From Triparma columacea (Eukaryota > Sar > Bolidophyceae > Parmales > Triparmaceae), in contig BRYA01000176.1 of the NCBI GenBank assembly GCA_030267965.1, positions 9,068-58,292 on the forward strand: a stretch of 49,225 nucleotides of DNA, read 5' to 3'. The notes under the pieces are model-generated. The model worked only from the letters and a program-made list of their open reading frames with translations. It did not search any database and was not told the origin of the DNA. A program made the translations under genes and the position numbers. This document shows positions 19,701 through 34,700 of this stretch, in pieces. Numbering within the stretch: position 1 is the stretch's first letter; each line of letters opens with the position of its first letter.

Positions 19701-22700
19701 GACCCTTCCCATGAAGTCCATCTTGGTATTCAATATAAGGTCGACGGATCCCACTACAGGCGAAGGGACGAAGATGGGCTTGTTGTAAAACACCCTGACC
19801 TGCAGCAGCTGCCCAACTCCATACGCCCAGGAAGAATAAGGTGTGACAAACTCCATCTTGGTAAAAACCGGCACCTCCCTGCTGATAGAGATCGCCTTCC
19901 CCTCCAAGTTGCTAAGGCCGTCATTTCTGCTGGGCATCACAAAGCTGGCGCAAACGTTGTAGCCTCCGACCACCGTGTACAGATCACAAGGCCCCGCAGA
20001 GTCCAGCGGCCTCGGACTAGACACGCCGTCCTGAGAGCCAGCAATGCAGAAGCCTGTGCAAGCATAATCTAACTGCGTCGTCTCGTCGTCGGCCCCCATG
20101 GTATACTCAAACTGCAAATCCTGGCTTCCGCTGCCTCCAACATACTTTGCAGGCGACGCAGACAGGTTTCCGTTGCCGTTGCTGTTCAAGTATAGGACCA
20201 AGTCACTCTCAGCTCCACCCTTGACGAAGACGACCTTGTCGAAGTTAACCGTGAAGAGGAATTTCTCTCCTGTCGCATATTCTCCGGCGTTGTGGTCGAC
20301 CGTAGTGTTAATCACCCTCGGCGCGGTGTCATCCAAAACAATATTGCCGGACATTCCGAGGCTACCAGTACTTCCCCTGGCAGGCAGGGCCAAATCAACG
20401 TACTGGGTCGGGAACGTCGCGCCCCTCTTTATGTAGTTCTGCCTGTTTCCTTCAGAGTCCATGACGCTTTCGTCCATCTTAATGCTGTACCTGCTGATAT
20501 AGTCGAGGTCGCTGCTCACATCTAGGGCTGTCACGACATACTTGAAGATAATGTAGTCCAAGACATTGTCCCCTCCGCTCAGATACTTCGCTATCCCCGG
20601 CATTGTGTCCTCTCCTGTATAGAGCTCCAGTGTCACGTTTCCGTTGGCTTTTACTGCGTTGTCAAACGTCACCTTGACGCTTAGCTCGTTCCCGCTCACG
20701 TAGGACCCGTCCTTCTGCAAGAACTCAACCTTTACGACCTTGGTCGGATTCAAGTTGACTTCGATGTCGCAGTTCCATCCCAGGCTAGTAGCTTCGCCCT
20801 TGCTAGGGACGTTCTCGGTATCTGCCTTGATCACAATAATGTCGCTCATACTGACGAGTTCACCTCCGGTCTGGTCAATGGATGCGAGATCCTCAGACAA
20901 GTCCAAGACTGCAACGTTGGCGTCCGTCTCTTCCACGAGGTACTGGAAAACGATCTTGTTCGTTCCGCTTCCCCTAGAGTAATAGCCGACCCCTCCCGTA
21001 TTCATCTTCAACCTGGGTGAGCCTCCATTCACGACCTTGACAGCTTGGTCGAATTCGAGAACCACATCTATCAAATGTCCTACGCCCCACCTCGGACCAG
21101 TGGTCGTGCCATCCATCGAGCAGTACCCGCCGTCCACGTACACGTTGGTGATGAATGGTTTCGCACCTGTCAGGATAATGTTCCTGTTGAACTGTAGACT
21201 CCCCACCTCACCGTTTTTGGGAAGTGTCTGGACGGCATTCATCGTAGTATCGATACTACTTCTGATGCTCCCTCCAGCGCTATCAACCACCAGGCTATAT
21301 TCGTCAAGGTAAGTCAGATCTAATGTGTTGTCATTTGTAGTCGAAACGTAACTGAACGTCAAAAGGGAAGTTCCTGAGCCACCAGTGTAGTAAGCTCTGC
21401 CACTGCTCGGCAAGTCTAGAAGGATGTATGGTAGGCCCGTAACCACAACCACTCCGGAAAATTCGACCAATACATTGAACTCCTGACCATAGGTGTAAAT
21501 ACCGTCAGCGAGGGAGCAGCTTACGTCAGAGACTTCCAGTCCCAACGTTTGAATGTCGAGCTTGTGATAGCTCCCGACAAGACTGCTCGGGCTAATGACT
21601 GTTAGCTTCCTCCCAGGCGGTGGCAAAGTAATGTCCGCGTCCGTGACAGGGTTCGTCGAGTACATTTTGATGTACTGCACACCCCCATCAACCTCGTCTT
21701 CCCAAGTTGCGTGGACCTTCAAGCTTCCTTCGTTCATGTAGTCGAGGGCAGAAGTTTTATCTCCAAACTTCACCGTGTAAATAAAGAGCAACGAATCGCT
21801 CCCACTTCCACTCGTGTAAACAGCGTCGTTGCATCTTTCGCCGATACAATCGCCGTTGTATGTCTGCATCTCAAGCACCGGGTGCCCCTGAACACTCACG
21901 GGCGCATCGAAATCCACGTAAATGGGCACTTTCTCTCCGATCCCATATGTGCCATTCCTAAGGGTAGTCCAAATCTTTGTCACGGTGGGCGGAGATGTCT
22001 TTATTTTTATGTTCTTAGAAATGCTGAGACTCTTGGCAGTTCCAGGTAGAGGAATCGCATAATTTGCTGTGATTGTAGGAGCCCTACCGGCCCTCTTTAT
22101 CGTCACTGCCTGCTGTCCCGGAGATGGATTCGGCGTCATCTGGTCTGGCTGAAGTTCGTTGACGACAAAAGCCAAACTCGCCCTGAAGTCAAGATTGTAG
22201 GGAGGTAGACTGGTATCGACGACATCCAAGGCATCAGTCTCGTCCCCAGCTTGAACGATATACCTGAAAAAGAGCGCTTCAGTGTTGTTTCCGCTATGAT
22301 AAGTGGCGTAGTAGTCCTGCTCTCCTGTCTCAAGCAAGATTGTGCCTGTCCCGTTGATGGTAACAGCAGTATTGAAGACCATCTTGATATCAATGACTTC
22401 TCCAGCACCGTAAACTCCGTCGGGGGTTTCGCTGGTCATTTGAATAACCTCCGGGGTGTAGCCGTTGATGCGGATTTCGTGAGGCAGCCTCAATTTACTC
22501 TCGTGCACCTCTGGGAGCCTCAAGTCGGCAGGCTTAATAGGGTTCGCGCTATGCAGCAGGATCTGGCTTCCGTTGAGGTGGTTCTCGAGCGCCAACACGC
22601 CGCTGTAGTCCAAGTCATTCGTCCACGGAGCGAGTTGCCCCCTTGAAATGTCAGAATCAGGAATTAGGTAAACAAAAGAAATTGTCGTTGTGCCTGTTCC

Positions 22701-25700
22701 GTTCACGTAGCTTGCAACCTGCAGATCAGTTCTGTCAAAAATAGTAAGTTTCAGCGTGGGGAATCCAATCACTGAGACCTTCCTATTGAACTGAACCTTG
22801 ATGTAAATACGATCGCCGGGGCCGTACAAGCCATCAGGAGTTGTGAACCAAATGTCTTGGACAGACGGGGTGGTCTGGTCTATCATTATCTGGTTGTTGT
22901 CTTTCAGCTTTATGGTCCACTGGTCGAAGGCTACACTGGCATTTTTCCCATTGATATCAATCATCTTGACGAGCGGGTGCCAAGGGCGGGTAGCATCAGG
23001 GCCAATTTCGTCCCTGAGCTGAATTCCATCCACGGCATTGAGGTCGACGGTGGTATCGTTCAAACCAATTGTGTATTCGAACCTGAACGTGTCAGTTCCG
23101 GAGCCTGAGACATAAGTTGCGTTAGCCCTATTGGTCGTGTAACCCAAACCAGTTGAAATCTTTAAACTGGGGTAACCCTCCGCTGCCAACTCAGCATTCC
23201 TCTTCATAGTCACTGGCCTCGTGAACTGGACAAATATTGGAATTACATCGCCGGGACTGTAATAATCATCTGCAAGGTCGGAGTAAACTTTCATAACCTG
23301 GGCAGGGTACTGCAAGTCAATGATGGAAACTGCACTGGCACCCAAACTCAACGGACTCTTGGGGTCTGGGAGAATTATCTTTGCCGCCAAGTTCGACAGC
23401 GTAGAGTATGCAAATATCCCGTCACCGACGCCGTCGCTCAGGGTCAAGTCATCAGTAGCCGTATAATTCAGGTTCAAAGTATTGTCCGTCGCGCCGATGG
23501 TGTAGCGGAAGACGAGATCTTTCGTGGTGCTCCCGCTATGGTAATGTGCATAAGTCTTCACGAAGTTCACATTGAGCTCAATCTTCGGAGTTCCTACAAC
23601 CTTGACATTCAAATCGTACTTCACTGTTATGTCAATCCACTGACCATAACCGTACGTTCCTGTTGCAGCAACGACTCTCGTGATGCTCGGTTGGGTACCG
23701 TTGATGACGAGGTTGTGCCCTCCTGAAAGGCTTGTGGATGTTCCGCTCAGTGGTAAAGTAATAGCGGCATCAGTGTAGCTCCTCGTGCTCCTGGTTCTTA
23801 CGAACACGGAAGCATCATTGGGTAGTACCAGCGCATTTTGCCCTTGATATTCAAGGTCCCACTCGTGATCGTCCGGCTGCACAGTGTAACGGAAGGTGAG
23901 AATCTTGGATGGTGGGGACACCACAAAGTTGGTCCCTCCCGCGTAATCGCCGGCCTTGTTAAAGGGCATCTCGCAGAAAATTTGGCTGTCCACGGCATCA
24001 TAGTACAAAGTGTGGGCACTGTCGTAATTGAAGGTGATGGCGTACTCATTGCCCGTCTCGGTTGTAGTTTTCGTTACCGACGTGATGCCTCCTGCATCGA
24101 CAATGGCGGGAATCTCCAGGAGCCTTTCCTTCAAGCCGTACGTCTCTCCCTCCAGGGTGTCCCAGTCAATGCAGCCTGTCTTGGCGGTACCGTAGCTCAA
24201 TACGAAGGCCCCAGAATAGAGCTGACTTGCGGAATTAGATCCGACATCAAGAATCTGTACCTTGCTCCCATCGACGTACACAGCAGTTACCTCTCTGCCA
24301 GCTCCTGCAGGAGTCTTCAAGCCACTAGTCAACTTGAGATAAGGGCTTCCCGAGACAGCAACTTCCCCGTCGAATTCAACATCAATGTCGATTATCTCTC
24401 CTGCAAGGTAAGTGCCATCTGCCTTCTTCGTGCTGACTTTCACAACCGAAATTTGTTCTGTAGCAGTGACGGAAAGCTTTGCGGGCGTAACTTTGTCAGA
24501 TTCCCTCGCAAGGTAGTTGAGAGGTTCGGGGACGGTCAAGTTCGCAAAAGTGATCCCAGAGGTGCTCCAAATCGAGCAGCCATTCGAGTTGAGGGAATGA
24601 GAACTAGCAAGTGCAACGTTCGTGTCCTTGTCTCCAGTCTCGACGATGTGTGAAAAGACCAAGGTGTCGGTGTTGTTGCCTGACTTGTAAAGACAGTTTC
24701 TAAGCAGTTTCCCAATTTGTATCGTCAAGTAAGGCTCGTAGCCCACCCAAGCGTCAACGATTTTGTAGCTGTCAATCGACACAGTCACGGGGCCAGTGAA
24801 CTTCACTTCGAATAGAATTAAGTTGCCGTGAGGGTGAGGCCCCTTGCCACTGAAAGTGTAAATATCCACGATGACAGGAGGGGTTCTGGTGTCAATTGCC
24901 ACCGAGCTCGCTCCCATCATTGTTAGGTTGGGCATGGTAAGATCTGCCTCTTGGCTCGGGTTCGGGTCGGCGGCTCGGTATATCTTGTCCTTGGTATTCT
25001 CTATGGTAAATGGCGTCAGGTTTGGGAACTTCAGCTCGGTCCCCACAGTGCTCAAATCCCCGTTCGTCCAAATCGCGTCGAATTCCAAAGCGTCAGTTCC
25101 GCTTAAGATCAGGGACCCATAACCATCATCCCCGACCCCGTCGTAATTGAAGCCCTCAAGGTGGATAATCAGCTCGTCACCTGCGTCCATATCGTCCTCC
25201 AGGGTGAAGCCGATATCTATCGAAGTCGGTTGTCCAGGGGCCAGGCTTCCCAGGGCCAGCGTGGAACTTGTCACGGCACCAACAACAATGTGGACGTCGG
25301 TGGTTCTTTGTTTCACAGTGCCTAGGCAACTCGCAATGACATAGAAAGTGATTCCTACATCCTCGAGGATCCCACTAGGAGGCAGAGTAAGTCCATTGGT
25401 CGAAGAAATCACGACCGTATTGATATTGTCACTGCTAATAGTCTCGGTGGCCTTTATGGTCATGGAGTCATAAAGTGGGGTCGTCACAGTTTCGTCGTCC
25501 CAAGTGGCGACCCAAGCGGGCTGAAATTTCCGGCTCCCGTCGTGACCCTTGAGGACAACCGCATCAGTGGCACTGCTTGTCCCCCCAAAGCCCGTGAAGT
25601 TCAGCTTGATGTAGTCATTGGCTTGCAAGGGGCATGTTGTGTTGATGCTGAATGTAATCTCCGACAGCTGCCCATTGACACTAGGTGAAAATGAAATCTC

Positions 25701-28700
25701 GCTGTAGAAGACTCCTACGCCCTGGACATACTCGATGGTCTGTTCGGTAATGGGGGCAGCTACGGCGTTGGTGCTGAACAAAACTTCTGCGGAATTCTCT
25801 TGCAGCCCCTTGACCGGCATATGAAAGGCGTTCTTGTCACTTATGTAAATGGACATGTCGTGCTTTGCGTAAATTGTCTCAAGAGCAATCAAAACAAACT
25901 CCTCAGTGGACATGTCGAAATACCCCACAAAGCTAGGGTCGTTGGAGCCACCAGGTAAAACTTGGTTAGTGTATCGAAGACTGAGCAGCACGTGGTTTGT
26001 GGCATCTAAGCTGTGGGCAGTGAAGGCGTTCCCAGCAGTCGTGGAGTCGTAGCCGAGGCTAGTGTACCTCTTGGACCCAGGAGTCACCTCAGCGACATCT
26101 GCCGATGCCAGGTTTACCGTCCAACCCCCAAGCTTCCACTTCACGTACTCTCCTGATGCCATGTCACCGCTCAAAGCAAACTTAAACACCAAATCGACGG
26201 CCTTGTCAACATGTTGGGTGTTGGAGTTAGTGGCACCCATGGTTGGAGCAAACTCAAGACTAGACCTAAGGAGCGTCCCAACCGCAGTTGAAGAAGCAAC
26301 TGAGACCATCGCAACGTTTCCTGCAGTAGCATTACTCCAAATTTTGACCCGAGCATCGTTGAGGGCCATTCCCTGCTCTGGGAGCCTGATACTGTTTGAT
26401 GCAAGGACGTCAATGTTGTGTGCTCCAGCGGCTAGAGTAGTCTTGGCAACTAAAGCCAGTGTGCCAGTACACTCGGTCCAAAGGGCATAAAAGTTGGAGC
26501 TATCTGATGAGTGAAGATCTGCATCTGCTATATCATCGCCCCCGAATCCGTCGAGCTTCAAGAAGACAGCATCTCCAGATACCAAAGCTACCGACGAAGT
26601 GAACTGCACATTCACTGCCACCACCCCGCCGGGCACCAACGTCGAGCCGCCTGCACTATTCGTGTAGGTCACCGATGTTGACGAAAAGCTCCCTACGGCA
26701 GGCGACTGAGGAATGCTCAGCACATTGACCTCATTCCCACCCTGATTCCCTCCAGCAGGGAGATAGAAACCATTGTATCCAAGATCGGCCGCGTCAGTCC
26801 AAATAAGTAACCCGGGGTCATTAGCCTTGAGCCCAGCAATAGGAAGTTTTAGTCCGTTGGCCGCAGTGATTTCAACTTGTATGTCGCTCCCTGCTGCAAC
26901 TGTCGCTCCATTATACGTCAGTGTGACGTTATTAGAGTTTGCGATAGAGCCAGTGAAAACATGACCGGTAGATGATGTAGTGGCCACGGAAGCAACTGTG
27001 GCAGAAGCTGCGGTGAAATCCTTGAGCTGGAGATAAATTTTCTCTCCGTACAAGAGTTGCCCCGAAAGCTTGAAGGCCAACGCTACCCCCGTCGTCTCGC
27101 CAGCAGCCACGGGCGCCGAGGTGTAAGTCAGGCTTGCGGTCCTAAAGCCGATTCCAGAGCCCACATTGAGAGCAATTGCAGTAGATACTGGGCAGACAGT
27201 AGAAGTTATGGTCGCAGTAATCCCGCTACTAGTGCCGTCTTGGATAGAATACTCAGGAAATTGTATGCTCGCAGTGGTAGCCACTCCAATGAAAAACATA
27301 TTGCTATCAGTGAAGGACGTGGTGACAGTAAACCTGAGTTTCTTAGTGCTATGAGTGTAGGATGCGCTGAACTTGGAAGCGTGCACAGAAATGGTTGCGA
27401 GTGATGCAATGTCCCCAGTTGACCTGAAGTTGTTCAAGAAAATATCAATAGTATCTCCGGCCTGGAGCGCTTTCGAAGTTACCATGCTCAAAACCAAATT
27501 GACGTTGCCTCCAACATCACTTCCAGGAAAGCTCAGCGAACCATGCAAGATAGCGCCAATTGCAGGAGAGCTCTTGATGGCGACTGGAGTAACCACAGGA
27601 GCGCCCACAGCATTGGTGGATATGACCCAAGAAGGGTCGTTGAGGTGGGTGCCATTCTTAGGGACAATAAGCTGATTAGCTTGACTCGCCTTGACCTGAA
27701 CAACCGTGTTCGCAGCAATGACTGCCATTGCCCGTAAGGTAATTGTATTGGATTTGGCGTTGTACTTCCCATTCCACTCGGTGGAAACTACATTTGTGCC
27801 CATGTCAATTATTTCCATTGGCTGAGTGAGATCGACTGTATTATCCATCGTGGTCAGCTTGAGGACCACCTCCTCCCCAACGGCGATCTCTCCGGTTAGC
27901 TCAAAGGTGATCTCGACGTCTGATATTTCTCCTGCCTTCATGTTGGAGAAAACAATTGCAGACTGGACGAAGTTGCCGACGGCTTGCGTGAAGCGAATGG
28001 GGTAGCTTGTGATGACTCCCATTTCAGAGAAGATCGACTGACTGGAGTAACTTTCAAGAGACAACTTAAATGCAGCACTGTCCCGCACAACTCCAGCTGC
28101 TGGGAGGAGGAACTTGTTCTCGACCCCAACGTAGACAGTCTGGATCACCGGCACAATGGTAGCGGTAGGGGTGAGAACTAGCTTCGTGGTGATGCTGTCC
28201 CAAGTTGCTGTATACTTGCTTGCATCGGGTCCGCTCAAAGTGATAACGCTCTCTGTGCTGCTAAAGCCAGGGAGCAGGACAGTAATCTCCTCCTTTGTAT
28301 TGAGCTTCTGAGAAAGTGAGAAAACAAGGTTAATCTGGTTATACACTGTAGGTGAAATGACCCCAGGGGTAAAACTCATCCTGCTAGACAAGAAATCGAT
28401 TCCGCTGGTGCCTGTGAACTCCGTCCACTGAGGAATGGAATTTTGCTGGTCGATAGAGCTGTAGGTCCAGTACTTGAAAATGTCTGTATTCATGTAGAAA
28501 CCAGAAGGAGGCATCTTGCAGTTGTTGACAGCAAGAATCGTCGTGTTCCAGTAGTTGTAAGTTTTTCCCATGTTCACTTGCTTCACATGAGGGTCGACTG
28601 TATCTATTTCTACGATACTTAGAACAAGGCGCTCTGACGTTGGCACCCAAGTGGCATTCATGCTAGAGAAGCTTGATTCCAATGTCTTCAGCGTGTTGTT

Positions 28701-31700
28701 GACCTGAGGACAGGTAAAGCCAGGCAGGTAAATAGAGATATGATCCCCAGAAAGTATCTTCGCCCTCGAGGCAAACTCCAGATAAATGTCTGTGGGCTCC
28801 GTCACCTTCCTTGCGCTGAAAAGAATTTTTGACTCAAAATGGGCGCTCACAGTCGGCCACTTAACTCCGAACAAATCAACCACTGGAGTGGCGTCAATCT
28901 GTCCGTTGGCACAATTACACGTGAGAGTGACATCGCCCATGACCAACGGTATGAAGCCCGAGTCAGGAATCCTAATTCGGTTCGTAGCGTCGACCGTGAC
29001 GCTGTGCGTCGCAATGGGAAGATTGTCCTTTGCAGTGAGGGTCAGGGCGCCAGACAAATCGTCATAGTCACAGTCAAAATTGGCTGCAGAACCTCCTGAA
29101 ATGTCGCATGACCCTTTTGGGATGGTGATGCCTTCGCTATCAGGCATGGTGAAAACAATTGTATCATCCCTGTTGAGGGCCATAGTGGGCTTCAACACAA
29201 AGGTGAACGCTGAGACTTCCGAAGCAACAGGATTGGAAAATGAAACAGAGCTGGCTGTCATATCAAAGCCTCCAATGTTGTTGGGGTAGGTTGCAACTTC
29301 AGTTTCTGTGACGTTGCTGTAAATGTGCCAAAACGTCTGGTCCTTTGGGTTTAGCGTGATTTTTATGGGATTCGTAGATTTGTAGAACCCAGCCTTCGGA
29401 ACTTTGAAGGAGCACTTGTTGGGTGATTTCGTGATCCGTATGATGTGGTCGCGAGCGTATAGGACACGGCTAGTTTTCACTTTAATGGTCGCAACACCAA
29501 CGCCATCGTAAGAGATGGTAACAGGATTCGATGAGAAGTAATCATTGTCGAATCCAATAGTGAGAGCGCCCAGGTCATTGTCAGCAAAGTCAATAGGGGC
29601 CCATTCCAGAGGAATATCATTCGAGTTCGCACAAGTACTATAAGGCAATTCACCAGTGATTGTCCAGGTAATAGTGGCTCCAACGTCAATCTTGTCGGTG
29701 GGGGTGAAGGTGAAGACGAGGTCAGTTTCCTGCCCAGGGTGGGGATTAAGGAAGATGACTTGAGAGTGACTAAACCCGATGCCTTCAGAATTTTGGATTG
29801 GGAAATCGGTAACAGGTCCGTGAGTGGCATCTGTGGAAATCGTGAAGACCCCAGAATTGGCATGCACCGCAGAAGTAGGGCTGGTGAAATTTGCCTTCTT
29901 TGGGAGAGTAAACACAATCTGCTCACCCGCCAAAATCTTCTGCTTGGCCTCAAGATTAAGCTCGCTGTGGTAGTGGCGCCATGTGACAGTAAATTTGGCT
30001 GCAATGTCCGCATCTAATATTGGGCCGCCACCTGGAGAACCGGCACGGTTGTGAAAGGTGCACCCGAGCTGAGTTCCTGCTTTAGGGATGCAGGAACAGT
30101 TAAACCCTGGTAGCTTGAACACAACGTTCTCTCCAATTTGAATGTCCCCAGAGTACGCAAACGACCCCATGATCTCGACGTTGGTCTCCATTTTATTGGG
30201 CGAGAATGACACGGAAGTCCTCTGGAAACTTCCCATCTCGGTAGTAATGGTGTCAAACTTGGTGACTTGCAACATGTTGAAATTGCTGTTGAGCGAGGAG
30301 AAGCCCACCTGCTTCCACGATAGGTCAACGTCGTTCGAAAGCCCATCCCTCGGAGCCGTGACGCCGTAAGAGGAGGGCACGGTAATTGCTCTTGCTACAT
30401 TTTTGTTGACCTGATTCTTGGCCCTCAGAACAAGCCTGCTGCCCCTTGTCATGACATACCTAAAGGTCATATCCTCGGTGGAAGGAATCTGAACAGTAGC
30501 GTCGGAAGGGACAAGGGGGCGGCAAACACCATTCCCTGTGCTTGTGTACTCAACGGCCTCGAGTTGCTTTAGCATAGCACTCGGATAAAAGTTCACCGTG
30601 TACCTGTACCCGTTACCTCTTATCTCCTTGTAGACACTCTTCACGCCTATAGCAGCAACCTGGGGAATCTCTAGCAACCTATTCTTGACGCTCCCTTGTG
30701 CAACAGTCATCGCGGCATCATAGTCAATACAATCAGTCTTGTACTTGCCGTAACTAAGCTGGAACTGGCCCTTGCTGAGCGTGCTACTTCCATAAACGCC
30801 AACATCAAAGTACTGGGTAGAGGCAGGGGCGTACTTTGCAATCGCATCATGGTTCCCAGTCTCAAACGTCAAGAACGGCGTGCCAGAAGTTTGGACCCTA
30901 TGGCTGAACTGCACCTTGACATCAAAAACCCCAGGGTATACCTTTATATCCCGGTTCACAGTTATAACAGGAATGTTGACAGTAGGGCAATCTCCCTTGT
31001 AGGTCTTGTTTTGGCATCCGTAGGCTTCGCACCCTTCTGTACTCACGGATATTTCTGACACACCCGTGTAAGGGACAAGGAACTCAACCATATAGCGGCG
31101 GAAGTACGGAGGAGACCATCCAAGGTCGTTGGCCCCGTAGTCGATATGATATACATGAACATCTAACAAGTTAGTTGCCTTGAGTGCATCTTTCACACTC
31201 TCTCCAGTGGCGTTCCACTGCACGCAACCCGTCTCGAGGTTGTTGTACTTGATCTTCCAGGCCCCGTATGTGACATTTTGATTGATGACCTCGACATCAA
31301 TTGTCTGGTAGGACGGTAAAAAGGAAGTCTTTGAACCAGCTGATGTTTCTTTGGTAATAGATGCGCCCACAATTGTCGCTGGAGTTGTATCCACAACAAT
31401 ATTCTTCTCGTAGCCTAAAGACTTTGGTTGCCCCGATATAGGTAGAGAAAGGGTAGCGTCCGTCGTGGGGTTGTGGGAGGCCGCTCTAATCCAACCGCCG
31501 TTGGGATCTAGCGAAGAGGTCCTACCAGAGTGGGAGAGGTCAGACATTGAGTAGGAGTCCTTTGACTCCACAAGATACTCGAAGGTCAAAACACTTGTGC
31601 CGTTTCCGCTCTTGTAGTAAGCGTGGCACCCGTTCTCAGTCCCGACAGACAGGCTAGGATACCCACTGACAGCTACAAGTTTATCAAATGAAAGATTTAT

Positions 31701-34700
31701 CTGGATGGATTCACCAACACCGTAAGTCCCGTCCAACTTCTTCGAGCTCATGGAGGTGATTGTTGGCGAAGAAGTATCCACAATAATGTCTCTGTTCTTT
31801 GCAAGATGCTCGTTCGTCGGGACTGAAGGCGATGGTAGAGTGTAATCGATCTCGTTCTTGAAGTCGTTGATAATCCTTCCACCATTCTGCGATGAGAGAA
31901 GTGAAGAGCGGGGGAGGAGGGTTGCAAAGAAGGAAGGAGGTTAGCAATAAGGTATGTGGTTGTCCCACGGTGCTGGCACTCTAAAAGCTCGTCGATTTGC
32001 TTGTTAACCAATCATTCTCACCTTCTCGATGTAAGTGGTCATACAGAAGTCCAAACACGTGCACTTGAAGTTAAGGTCTCCAGATGTGTCACCTGCCTGG
32101 ACAGTGTACCTGAATACGAGGGAATGGTTGTAGTAATTTGTGTCCGTCTTGTAGTCTACGTACTCCGCCTTGCGCAGGGTCGACCCAGTTCCGACCTCCA
32201 TGGCAATGTAAGGCCTCCCTCCCCTGGTATCGACTGTGACGTTCTCATTGAAGGTGACAAGCAAGTCGATCATGTGCCCGGCTGCATAACGCCCATTCTC
32301 GGTGATGCTGCTAACAGACACAACCCTCGCGAATTTGCCACTCATCCAAGGGTCGTCATTCCCGTGGCGGTTACTGCTGATGGTGGTGTTCACATTGATA
32401 CCCTTTTTGTAACCCATGCTCCTTCCAAAGCCAGGGTTTGGCAAGGACACATTAGCGGGCTGGATCAAATTTGTGGCTCTCCTGTAAATGTAGCCCCTGT
32501 TGGCTCCAATCACTGTCGTGATGGCTGACAAGCCGTCAACAGTACCAGTGCTGTAAAGGTCCTGTTTGTGGTGCTTATAGCCGAGGTCGTCGACGTTGTC
32601 GCCATCCTGGATGGTATAGACAAAGGTGAGTTTTGCGGTATTGTTCCCAGATGAATAGTAAGCATAGCGCGGCAAGTTATCAGAAGAATCTACGTTGAGC
32701 TCGATGGCTGGGACACTTATCGAAACAGCCTCTGGCCTGTAGACGCTCACAGGGTGGGAAAATATGACCAGAACGTCAATCTGCTCCCCAACGATACCAT
32801 AGTTGCCGTCCCTCTTTGTGGAGTTCACGTCCAGGATGTGCGGCTGGGTCGTGTCAATCTTTATCTCGGAATTAGAGTAAACAGATAATCTTGACCACAC
32901 TCTTGGAAGCGCTGTGTTGGCAACTGTAGTAGGGGTCGTGGATGTTCTCTTGATATGAGACCCCTGCCACAGGTCTACATCGCTCACATTATGCATTCTC
33001 ATGTCACTTGCGACGTCACCCTCCTGAACAATGTACTTGAAGATGATGCTCTCTGAGGCGGAACCGCTATAGTAGGGGGCTGGACGGTATCCAGGATAGT
33101 ACAGGTAGGTGGAGGGAGTACTTCCAACAACTTCAGCTCCAGTCCATGCCGTAGTTGCGATGAGAGTGTCTCCTTCAATCTTCTCCACAAAGAAATACTC
33201 AGACCCTATAAGAACGGTTTTATTAACATAACCTTGAGGGTCAAAAAGTCTGTCGGTATCGAGCATTTTGAAGCGACGCTTGTCCCCACCGACGGTGATG
33301 GCCGTCGAGGTGTCAGCAGGGAAGAACGAGACCTCTTGATTTTGGAACGTGTTCACTCCATTTGTTGAGCTGACTGGGGTGGGCATGCTGATGACTCCCT
33401 TAACCGTCTCTGACTTGAAGGTAATTTGCAATGAATCCTCGTTAACTCCCTTGGCAGGGAGTGCAACTCCAGTTACCACAATCGTTATGGGTGTATTCTG
33501 AGAGGTAATTGCAGTGGTCGCATCAAATCTCAGTGTTAGCACCCCGCCAAGCGACAAGGAGCTAGAAACCGTGAAGCCACTCGATGTGACTGCAAGTGCG
33601 ACTCCAGTCGAGGATAGAGTGAAGTCGGGGAGCATTAAGACGAGATCCTCTCCTACAGCAACAACGGAGTTGAGGTTGACAACAAAGGTCATGGTCGTGT
33701 CCTTCCCGGAGATTCTCGGCGAGAACGACAGCGAACTACTGTGCATATAGCCGACGGTCGTGAAGGAAGATACAGGGGTGGAGAAGTCAAACGTGTTGGT
33801 GCTCAGAGATTGGTGGACGGTCTCTGAGGCCTTAGCACCACAAGAGAAGGTGTGAGACTGAGCGACGTCAATACCACCTGTTGGGACCTTCAAACCACCG
33901 ATCTTGAAGCGTGCCGTGGTCCCGTGAGAAAGGGTGCCGTTCAGTCTGACAACGAGTTTGTCAGCAGCGTCGTCAAACCAAGCGTGATTGAAGCTGTCGG
34001 TGGTATCTAAATGGAGAGGCAACCTCTCGTTGGTGGAGTCGTCCCGTGCGAATCCACTCAGTGAGCAAGTTATGTTGTCCCCTGGGTAAAGGATCATGTT
34101 GCTTGCAAGCTTGAAGCTGAAGTCCAGGTACGCAACTTCCCCGGCTGCTAGAAATGTCTGAGGGAGAAGTGTGACGTGAACGTTGTCAAAGCCGACACCT
34201 TGGACATTGGTTATCGTCGTCGGTGGGATGGGGACGACAGTACTCTTGGAATACAGATAAAACTCCTTGGAAGCGTCGTAAGGGACTCCGGCAAGGAATC
34301 CATTGGTGGGAGTCTTGATCATGTTTGACTCCTTGACGTCGAAGGTTATGGGTTGGGTGAGGCTTGAATCGCAACCACCCGCTTGAGCACAAGTCATTGT
34401 CAGCAACTCCTCAGACAAGTCCCAACTAGCAGACCAACAGTTCGAGCACTCGTTGCCTTTGAAGAAATTGCTCGCGGTCGTTTGATAAGTGTCCATCGCT
34501 ACACTGGCGATGTCTGCCGCTGAAGTAAAGCCGGGGAGTTTCAGGTACAGGACGTCGTTTTGTTCTAGCTTCTCGTTCAGGGTGACTTGAAATTTGATTC
34601 CAGCCTCGTCGCCCGGAGAGATGAAATCCCCAACTGAATCCTTGTGAAGTTGACCGCCCTTGGTCGCGTTGGCCCCCCTATAACACGATAGGTGGCTATA

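Noticed and set aside
18633..20072. Long plus-strand frame of 479 codons opposite the giant gene, and another at 16812-17807
   Set aside because: They are antisense shadows of a strongly coding exon, with no motif and no splice or start context.
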